A DNA stretch of 64,000 nucleotides from Paraburkholderia caballeronis (GTDB lineage Bacteria; Pseudomonadota; Gammaproteobacteria; Burkholderiales; Burkholderiaceae). Under the pieces are notes generated by a model. It saw nothing but the letters and a program-made list of their open reading frames with translations, made no database searches and was not told the origin of the DNA. How positions within the stretch are numbered: the first letter of the stretch is position 1; each line of letters begins with the position of its first letter. Positions 58,378-64,000 of this stretch are shown in pieces. The stretch is from NCBI RefSeq assembly GCF_900104845.1, contig NZ_FNSR01000001.1, forward strand, positions 992,001 through 1,056,000, written 5' to 3'. The translations under genes and the position numbers were made by a program.

Positions 58378-59374
58378 GGAGTTTCTCCACAACCAGGGTG
58401 ATGAGGCGATGATCGAGCGCGGCGGCGACCGGGACAACCCAGATCCGCGCGTCGTTCCAGGCGCCCAATTTTACTGCATCCTTTTCGGTAATCAGGATCG
58501 CATCGGCGACGACGTCGGTGAACGGGTTCGTCGCGAACGCGTAGTGATCGGGCAGCGCGAGCGTTTGCGGCGCGAGGCCGGCCGCGCGCAGCATCGCGAA
58601 AAAGCGCTCCGGCGCGCCGATCCCGGCCGCCGCGACGACCCGTTGGCTCGCGAACTGCGCGAGCGGACGGCGCAGCGCCGGGTTCGACAGATGCCATGCG
58701 TCGCCGGATTCGACGCGCAGCGCGAACGTATTCGGCCACGCCGGCAGCGTGCGTTCGAACGGGTTGTTGATCAGAGTGGCGTCGCGATGGCGCGACAGCG
58801 GCTCGCGCAGCGGACCGGCCGGCAGCAGGAAGCCGTTGCCGCCGAGCCGATGGTCGAACACGACGAGTTCGACGTCGCGCGCGAGGCGGTAATGCTGCAG
58901 GCCGTCGTCGCTGACGATCACGTCGACGTCCGGGTGCGCGGCGCACAGCGTCTGCGCGGCCGCGACGCGGTCGGGCGACACCCAGACCGGCACGCCGGTG
59001 CGCCGCGCGATCAGCAGCGGCTCGTCGCCGGCGACCCGTGGCGGGGTGGCCGGCGTGACCGGCGTCGGACGCTCGACCTTCGCGCCGTAGCCGCGCGATA
59101 CGACGCCCGGCGTGAAGCCCGCCGCGCGCAGCGCCTCGACGAGCGCGATCACCGTCGGCGTCTTGCCGGTGCCGCCGACCGTCACGTTGCCGACGACGAC
59201 GACCGGCGCCGGCACCCGCACCGACTTCAGCCAGCCGACCTCATACGCGGCGCGGCGCGCGGCGGTCACCGCGCCGAACACGGCCGCGAGCGGCGTGAGC
59301 GCCCACGCGAGCGGGCCGCGCCGACGCCATTCCTGCGTCAGCCGCGCCTCGATGCGGGAGAGGGCGCCGCTCAT
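58358..59374 (-). CDS. lpxK: Tetraacyldisaccharide 4'-kinase
   Basis: This 338-residue membrane-associated kinase phosphorylates the lipid A precursor at the 4' position. An N-terminal hydrophobic helix ([17 protein letters not shown]) precedes the P-loop [13 protein letters not shown] (about 61-73). Later segments include [34 protein letters not shown] and [21 protein letters not shown]. It is the first gene of lpxK-trm112-kdsB. The upstream 605 bp toward xseA contain no gene. Confidence 0.96.
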   Translation of the reverse strand: MSGALSRIEARLTQEWRRRGPLAWALTPLAAVFGAVTAARRAAYEVGWLKSVRVPAPVVVVGNVTVGGTGKTPTVIALVEALRAAGFTPGVVSRGYGAKVERPTPVTPATPPRVAGDEPLLIARRTGVPVWVSPDRVAAAQTLCAAHPDVDVIVSDDGLQHYRLARDVELVVFDHRLGGNGFLLPAGPLREPLSRHRDATLINNPFERTLPAWPNTFALRVESGDAWHLSNPALRRPLAQFASQRVVAAAGIGAPERFFAMLRAAGLAPQTLALPDHYAFATNPFTDVVADAILITEKDAVKLGAWNDARIWVVPVAAALDHRLITLVVEKLRGRPSA

Positions 59375-59979
59375 CGGCTGAAGTCGCCGGGGAGACCGGT
59401 CAGGCGGTCGGGCAAGGCAGGCATCGGCGAGGTTCTCCTGGCGATGGACGGGAAATGCTTCGGACGGCAGGCTGCGAGACAGTCGCGGTTGCGTCGTCCC
59501 CGGCGCATCGAGCGGGAATCAAGCAGCAATGAAGCAGCCGAGGCGCTCGCGCGAGGCCGCCGCAACGGTCATGCAACGGTCACGGCGGCTAGCCGCGAAC
59601 CCGGCACTCTAGCGCGTGAGCCGCTCGCGCGGCAAGCCGTTCGTCAGGCGTGGCCTGTTCTCCGCAAACGTTGGCGAATTGTTCCATTTCGGAATTGTCC
59701 TGTGGATAACTTTGTGGAGAAAGCCTCGGCCGCGTCCGCTCAAAGGCCGGCAGACCGGGCTTCTATCGGCGCAATAGATTTTTTGAATCTGTTAAATCTT
59801 ATAAAAATCATGAGGTTATGAAGAAATTGGCCGTTCCCGCTGCAGCCGGGAACGGCTTTCGCGGCTTCTGCGCACAATGTGGACACTTCTACCGAGCCGC
59901 GACGCCCGCCAATTCGCGCTGGACGGCGGCTGGCCGCTCGGTCTATCGTCTGTCCGGCCAGCTTTTTTGCATCCATCAG
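59375..59979. other. Divergent region between lpxK and xseA
   Basis: This 605-bp region holds a perfect DnaA box at 59701-59709 and a strongly AT-rich stretch at 59760-59815. A 10-bp hairpin GCCGTTCCCG/CGGGAACGGC (59830-59839 with 59847-59856) is followed by TTTC, and the xseA leader completes it. From memory, many Burkholderia carry exbB-exbD between these genes; no such genes are present here. Confidence 0.5.
59701..59709. promoter_or_regulatory. Perfect DnaA box
   Basis: TGTGGATAA is the exact complement of the 9-mer consensus TTATCCACA. It lies about 280 bp before xseA and about 50 bp from an AT-rich tract. A single box is not an origin; it may titrate DnaA or regulate a promoter. Confidence 0.6.
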
Positions 59980-61371
59980 ATGAATTCCGATCGTTTCTCT
60001 GCGTCACCTTTCGCCTCCGGTCCGTCCGGCGGCGGCGACGTCGTCGTGCCGGTTTCGGCGCTCAACCGCGCCATCGGCGCGATGCTCGAACGGTCGTTTC
60101 CGCTCGCGTGGGTGTCCGGCGAAGTGTCGAATTTCACGCGCGCCGCGAGCGGCCACTGGTACTTCTCGATCAAGGACGCGCAGGCGCAGATCCGCTGCGT
60201 GATGTTCCGCGGCCGCGCGCAGTACGCGGAGTTCACGCCGCGCGAAGGCGACCGCATCGAGGTGCGCGCGCTCGTGACGATGTACGAGCCGCGCGGCGAA
60301 CTGCAACTGAACGTCGAGGCGGTGCGCCGCACCGGCCAGGGGCGGTTGTACGAGGCGTTTCTGCGGCTGAAGGCGCAACTCGAAGCGGAAGGGCTGTTCG
60401 ACCCCGCGCGCAAACGCGAGCTGCCGACGCATCCGCGCGCGATCGGCGTGATCACGTCGATGCAGGCGGCCGCGCTGCGCGACGTGCTGACGACGCTGTG
60501 CCGGCGCGCGCCGCACGTGCCGGTGATCGTCTATCCGGCGCCGGTGCAGGGAGCGGGCGCGGCCGAGAAGCTGACCGCGATGGTCGAGACCGCGAACGCG
60601 CGCGCCGAGGTCGACGTGCTGGTGCTGTGCCGCGGCGGCGGGTCGATCGAGGACCTGTGGTCGTTCAACGACGAAGGGCTCGCGCGCGCGATCGCGGCGA
60701 GCGGGATTCCGGTCGTCAGCGGCGTGGGTCACGAAACCGACTTCACGATCGCCGATTTCGCCGCGGACCTGCGCGCGCCGACGCCGACCGGCGCGGCCGA
60801 ACTGGTGAGCCCGCAGCGCGTGCTGCTGTTGCGCGATCTGGACCAGCGTCACGCGGCGCTCGCGCGCGGCTTCGGCCGGATCATCGAACGCCGCGCGCAG
60901 CAGCTCGACTGGCTTGCGCGGCGACTCGTGTCGCCGGCCGAGCGGCTCGCGCAGCAGCGCACGCATCTGCGTCAACTGCAATTGCGGCTCGCGTCGGCCG
61001 GCACGCGCGCGGCAAGCGACGCGCGTGCGCGCTTCAACGTGCTGCAGATGCGCTGGCAGCGCTCGCGTCCCGATCCGGCCGCGCAGCGCACGCGGATCGA
61101 TACGCTGTCGCGCCGCCTCGACGACGCGTTCGCGCGGCAGCACGAACGTCAGCGCGCGCGCATCTCCGAACTCGCCGCGCGGCTCGAAGTGCTGAGTCCG
61201 CAGCGCACGTTCGAGCGCGGTTATGCGGCGCTGCTCGACGTGCAGACCGGCGCGGCGGTGCGCTCGCCGGCGACGCTGAAGCCGGGCCGGCGCTTGACCG
61301 TGCATCTCGCGGAAGGCAGCGCGGACGTCGCACTGAGCGACGTGCAGCCGCGTCTCGCGGACGGATTCTGA
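59980..61371 (+). CDS. xseA: Exodeoxyribonuclease VII large subunit
   Basis: This 463-residue protein has an N-terminal OB-fold ([35 protein letters not shown]) and a catalytic region with [61 protein letters not shown] and [18 protein letters not shown] long C-terminal coiled coil binds XseB subunits. It degrades single-stranded DNA. The start giving [11 protein letters not shown] was chosen because upstream codons have no homology; in-frame codons extend to 59818. xseB is not in the window. Confidence 0.95.
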   Translation: MNSDRFSASPFASGPSGGGDVVVPVSALNRAIGAMLERSFPLAWVSGEVSNFTRAASGHWYFSIKDAQAQIRCVMFRGRAQYAEFTPREGDRIEVRALVTMYEPRGELQLNVEAVRRTGQGRLYEAFLRLKAQLEAEGLFDPARKRELPTHPRAIGVITSMQAAALRDVLTTLCRRAPHVPVIVYPAPVQGAGAAEKLTAMVETANARAEVDVLVLCRGGGSIEDLWSFNDEGLARAIAASGIPVVSGVGHETDFTIADFAADLRAPTPTGAAELVSPQRVLLLRDLDQRHAALARGFGRIIERRAQQLDWLARRLVSPAERLAQQRTHLRQLQLRLASAGTRAASDARARFNVLQMRWQRSRPDPAAQRTRIDTLSRRLDDAFARQHERQRARISELAARLEVLSPQRTFERGYAALLDVQTGAAVRSPATLKPGRRLTVHLAEGSADVALSDVQPRLADGF

Positions 61372-61744
61372 CGATTGGCCTGCATGCGCGACCACTGCAC
61401 GCGTGCGGGCTCGGCGCTTGCTGGACCGTCGCGCGGCCGGCATCGCATCGCGTATCGGTTCATCGGATGGTGAGGCTGTAGCGACGTGCGCGCGTGCCGG
61501 TCGACGTCGCGCGGTCTGCGTCGATCGCGTTGTGCATGACGGTCTGTTGACAACGCAGCAGCGCATCCGCCGATGCAGCGCGCAGCCCGCTCCCCGTGGG
61601 CGATGCGCGGCGGCGAACCTCGCGCTCCGCATAAAGGCCGGTCGTTTGCGGGGTTATTCCAAGTCGCCTACAATCCATTGCTCCATGCCGGTTATTACGC
61701 TGATACGCTGACTCCCCCCATAACACGACAGAAGGAACCGCATC
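61372..61744. other. Intergenic region between xseA and sodB
   Basis: These 373 bp have no supported gene. The sodB promoter candidate lies at 61646-61674. The first 250 bp after xseA are ordinary high-GC sequence with no U-tailed hairpin. Confidence 0.45.
61646..61674 (+). promoter_or_regulatory. Candidate sodB promoter
   Basis: TTGCGG (61646-61651), 17 bp, TACAAT (61669-61674). The -10 matches five of six bases, the -35 three. It lies about 70 bp before the sodB ATG. Confidence 0.5.
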
Positions 61745-62323
61745 ATGTCATTTACGCTCCCGCCGCTGCCGTTCGCGAAGAACGCGCTTGTCCCGCACAT
61801 GTCGGAAGAGACGCTTGAGTTTCACTACGGCAAGCATCACCAGGCGTATGTCACGAACCTGAACAACCTGGTTCCGGGCACCGAGTTCGAGAAGCTGTCG
61901 CTCGAAGAGATCATCAAGAAGTCGTCGGGCGGCGTGTTCAACAACGCAGCCCAGGTGTGGAATCACACGTTCTTCTGGAACGGCCTGTCGCCGCAAGGCG
62001 GCGGCGCACCGTCGGGCGCGCTCGGCGACGCGATCAACGCGAAGTGGGGTTCGTATGACGCGTTCAAGGAAGCGTTCTCGAAGGCCGCGGTCGGCAACTT
62101 CGGCTCGGGCTGGACGTGGCTCGTGAAGAAGGCGGACGGCTCGCTCGACATCGTGTCGACCAGCAACGCCGCCACGCCGCTGACCACCGATGCGACGCCG
62201 CTCTTGACGATCGACGTGTGGGAACACGCTTACTACATCGACTACCGCAACGCGCGTCCGAAGTTTGTCGAAGCGTTCTGGAACATCGTGAACTGGGACT
62301 TCGCCGCGAAGAATTTCGCCTGA
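61745..62323 (+). CDS. sodB: Superoxide dismutase (Fe)
   Basis: This 192-residue iron-type superoxide dismutase shows metal ligands in [12 protein letters not shown] (His), [16 protein letters not shown] (His) and [11 protein letters not shown] (Asp, His). Residues in GGGAPSG and FGSGWTWLV favour the Fe over the Mn form. It disproportionates superoxide in the cytosol. AGAAGGAA precedes the ATG. Monocistronic, ending at a strong terminator. Confidence 0.97.
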   Translation: MSFTLPPLPFAKNALVPHMSEETLEFHYGKHHQAYVTNLNNLVPGTEFEKLSLEEIIKKSSGGVFNNAAQVWNHTFFWNGLSPQGGGAPSGALGDAINAKWGSYDAFKEAFSKAAVGNFGSGWTWLVKKADGSLDIVSTSNAATPLTTDATPLLTIDVWEHAYYIDYRNARPKFVEAFWNIVNWDFAAKNFA

Positions 62324-62376
62324 GCGTCGTCGCCGCGCGCAGGCATCATCATGTGATGCAATGCGCGCAGCCATGC

Positions 62377-62411
62377 AAAAAGCCCTCGGCATCGCTGTCG
62401 AGGGCTTTTTT
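62377..62411. terminator. Bidirectional terminator after sodB
   Basis: A 12-bp stem (AAAAAGCCCTCG, 62377-62388, with the complement from 62399) closes a 10-nt loop and ends in TTTTTT. It is shared with the convergent hydrolase gene. Confidence 0.92.
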
Positions 62412-62434
62412 GTTGGCGCGGCGCGCGGCTTTCG

Positions 62435-63010
62435 TTATGCGAGCGCGTCGATCACCTGCTGCGTCGTGCGCACGTGTCCCATGCGGCAGAACACGTTGTC
62501 CACCGTGAAGCGGTGCCACTCTTCGCTCATGCTGGTCGTCGCGTCCTCGACGAACACGAGCTTGTAGCCCAGATCGAACGCGTGGCGCGCGGTCGATTCG
62601 ACGCCGAAGTTCGTCGCGATCCCGCAGATCGCGATCGTCTGGATGCCGCGGCGGCGCAGGTGCTGTTCGAGGTCGGTGCCGTAGAACGCGCCCCACTGGC
62701 GCTTCGAGACGACGAGGTCGCCCGGCTGCACGCCGGCTTCCGGCACGAGTTCCGAGGCCTGCTCGGGCGCGGGCGGCGCATCGGGCGCGCGCATCGGCGC
62801 ATCGGACGGCAGATGCAGCAGTTCGTTCAGCGGCACGCGCACGTACACGACGGTCGCGCCTTTCGTGCGCATCGCGGCGGCGACGCGCGCGCCGTTCTCG
62901 ACGACCTGCGGTCCGCTGTACGGCGCGAGCGGACGGCTCACGATGCCGTGCTGAAGGTCGATCAGCACGAGCGCGGTCGTGCTCGGGTCGAGTGAAAGGG
63001 CTTGCGTCAT
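62435..63010 (-). CDS. Isochorismatase-fold hydrolase lacking the nucleophilic Cys
   Basis: This 191-residue protein has the isochorismatase-like fold: D18 in LVLIDLQHG, K103 in VSKRQWGAFYGTDLE, and ICGIATNFGVESTARHAF. At the position of the catalytic Cys in nicotinamidase-type relatives there is Gly136 (TNFGVEST). That fits the isochorismatase/EntB-type subgroup rather than Cys amidohydrolases. The substrate is unknown. A ribosome site (AGGTGACCC) precedes the ATG. A TetR regulator is divergently transcribed, with a 20-bp palindrome between them. Confidence 0.88.
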   Translation of the reverse strand: MTQALSLDPSTTALVLIDLQHGIVSRPLAPYSGPQVVENGARVAAAMRTKGATVVYVRVPLNELLHLPSDAPMRAPDAPPAPEQASELVPEAGVQPGDLVVSKRQWGAFYGTDLEQHLRRRGIQTIAICGIATNFGVESTARHAFDLGYKLVFVEDATTSMSEEWHRFTVDNVFCRMGHVRTTQQVIDALA

Positions 63011-63021
63011 GGGTCACCTGT

Positions 63022-63041
63022 ATGTGAGGATGGGCTCACAT
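63022..63041. promoter_or_regulatory. Palindromic TetR operator
   Basis: ATGTGAG-N6-CTCACAT is a perfect 7-bp inverted repeat. It lies 12 bp from the hydrolase start and about 35 bp from the TetR start, well placed to repress both. Confidence 0.7.
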
Positions 63042-63074
63042 CATGATACCAAAAACATGAGGACGTTTTCAGAT

Positions 63075-63677
63075 ATGGCGGATCCCGCAGCAGCGCGGCG
63101 CGTGCCGCGCCAGGAACGTGCGGCGCGCACCGTCGATGCGCTGCTCGCCGCGGCCGGCGATGCGTTCGCGGAGCGCGGCTTCGACGCGGCGACGATGACG
63201 CAGATCGCGCAGCAGGCAGGCGTGTCGATCGGCGCCGCGTATCAGTACTTCCCGAACAAGGAGGCGCTCGCGTTCGAGCTGCGCCGTCGCTATGGCGACG
63301 AGATGGACGCGCGCTGGAGCGCGCTGATCGAGGCGCACGACGCATTGCCGCTGCCGGAACTCGTCGGGCGTCTGTTCGACATGATGGTCGAGTTGATGGG
63401 CGCGTATCCCGCATATCTGCCGCTGTTGTCGGTGCCGCTCGGGTTCCGGCGCGACGCGGCCGTGCGCAACCGGCTGCGCCAGCGTTTCGCCGCGTTGTTC
63501 CGCCGTTACAACGACACGCTGTCCGCCGACGACGCGTACCGCATCGCCGAGGTGATGCTGCAGGTCGTGAAGAGCCTCAACCCGCTGTACGCGGCGGCGA
63601 AGCCGAAGGAGCGCAGGCTGCTCGTCGCCGAATACAAGGGCGTGCTGGCCGCCTGGCTCGCCGCGCGGCTCGGTTAA
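63075..63677 (+). CDS. TetR-family transcriptional regulator
   Basis: This 200-residue regulator has an N-terminal helix-turn-helix (AFAERGFDAATMTQIAQQAGVSIGAAYQYFPNKEALAFELRRRY) and a C-terminal ligand-binding helical domain. I chose MADPAAARR with GAGGACG upstream; an ATG six codons earlier (63057) is possible but has no ribosome site. It probably represses itself and the divergent isochorismatase-fold hydrolase. Confidence 0.9.
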   Translation: MADPAAARRVPRQERAARTVDALLAAAGDAFAERGFDAATMTQIAQQAGVSIGAAYQYFPNKEALAFELRRRYGDEMDARWSALIEAHDALPLPELVGRLFDMMVELMGAYPAYLPLLSVPLGFRRDAAVRNRLRQRFAALFRRYNDTLSADDAYRIAEVMLQVVKSLNPLYAAAKPKERRLLVAEYKGVLAAWLAARLG

Positions 63678-63695
63678 CGGTCTGGTTAGCGGTCT
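63672..63695. repeat. Tandem 12-bp repeat at convergent gene ends
   Basis: GGTTAACGGTCT is followed directly by GGTTAGCGGTCT (11 of 12 identical). The first unit contains the TetR stop codon, the second the clpP stop codon on the other strand. Confidence 0.6.
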
Positions 63696-64000
63696 GGTTC
63701 GAACGCTTCCCCGCGCGACGTCAGCACGCGGTCGATCAGCCCATATGCGGCGGCTGCTTCGGCGGACATGAAATGGTCGCGGTCGGTGTCGCGGCCGATC
63801 TGCCCGATGCTTTGTCCCGTGCGTTCGGCGAGCACCGCGTTCAGCCGCTCGCGCAGATACAGCACCTCGCGCGCCTGGATCTCGACGTCGGCGGCCGTGC
63901 CCTGGCCGCCGCCCGATGGCTGGTGCGCCATGATCCGCGCGTTCGGCAGCGCATAACGCTTGCCCGGCGCGCCGGCCGCGAGCAGGATCGCGCCCATGCT
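63686..64000 (-). CDS. clpP: ATP-dependent Clp protease proteolytic subunit, 3' part
   Basis: The frame is open to the right edge, so the N-terminal half is outside the window. The visible part begins with [20 protein letters not shown]; the codon at 63998-64000 encodes the catalytic Ser of the ASMG motif. The catalytic His follows in [19 protein letters not shown], and the Asp lies in [20 protein letters not shown]. It forms the protease barrel that works with ClpX or ClpA. Its stop faces a convergent tetR gene rather than leading into clpX, so this is probably an additional ClpP copy, not the tig-clpP-clpX gene. Confidence 0.9.
   Translation of the reverse strand, partial: SMGAILLAAGAPGKRYALPNARIMAHQPSGGGQGTAADVEIQAREVLYLRERLNAVLAERTGQSIGQIGRDTDRDHFMSAEAAAAYGLIDRVLTSRGEAFEPDR

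Noticed and set aside
59701..59815. DnaA box plus AT-rich tract as a replication origin
   Set aside because: Only one perfect box is present, with no clustered boxes and no dnaA, parA or repA gene nearby.

Overview
The window is a continuous chromosomal piece of a high-GC betaproteobacterium, almost certainly Burkholderiaceae (Burkholderia sensu lato: Burkholderia, Paraburkholderia, Caballeronia or Trinickia). The evidence is a G+C content near two thirds, GCG/CGC-rich codon use, the block tolQRAB-pal-cpoB followed by tRNA-Lys, the pairs glyA-nrdR and argF/DUF3579/rpsT, and the order adk-kdsB-trm112-lpxK / xseA / sodB. Nearly every gene is ordinary core or shell content. There is one tRNA and no rRNA, and I saw no insertion sequence, prophage or CRISPR array.

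Layout. 1-6.7 kb: end of an outer-membrane efflux channel, an NCS2 purine permease (minus), then a FGGY sugar kinase next to the glutathione-dependent formaldehyde pathway (frmA-fghA). 6.7-9.5 kb: zinc-type ABC importer znuA-znuC-znuB (minus). 9.6-21.4 kb: a polyol (sorbitol/mannitol/D-arabinitol type) catabolic island made of two convergent operons. The plus operon encodes an SDR dehydrogenase, an ABC importer and a HAD phosphatase. The minus operon encodes a D-arabinitol 4-dehydrogenase-like enzyme, xylulokinase and a SorC-type regulator. Both are preceded by the same promoter/operator layout. At the point of convergence (15.85-16.97 kb) lies a small toxin-immunity module: an RNase A-like, CdiA-CT-type toxin with a CdiI-like immunity gene, markedly AT-richer toward its 3' end. 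This is the most interesting locus in the window.

21.9-32 kb: mutL-miaA, dedA, mscS, a LysR regulator divergent from a cytochrome b561-YceI-YceI operon, a secreted hypothetical protein and a DUF72 protein. 32.0-38.2 kb: tRNA-Lys with a perfect consensus promoter, a possible small RNA, and the Tol-Pal envelope operon with ybgC. 38.2-45.5 kb: an SDR, glyA-nrdR, a five-gene type IV minor-pilin operon (fimT-pilV-pilW-pilX-pilE) and a YqjD/YqjE-like membrane-protein cluster. 45.8-55.3 kb: peroxiredoxin, glutaryl-CoA dehydrogenase with a divergent IclR regulator, argG, argF, DUF3579, rpsT, murJ and a SirB1-type protein. 55.3-64 kb: an SDR, adk, kdsB, trm112-like, lpxK, xseA, sodB, an isochorismatase-fold hydrolase with a divergent TetR regulator, and the 3' part of a clpP.

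Regulatory architecture is easy to read here. Many intrinsic terminators are U-tailed on both strands and serve convergent gene pairs. Several divergent regulator/target pairs (LysR, IclR, TetR) carry clear palindromes between them. Three genes (mutL, ybgC, murJ) have a -10 hexamer only 7-9 nt before the start codon, which suggests leaderless mRNAs.
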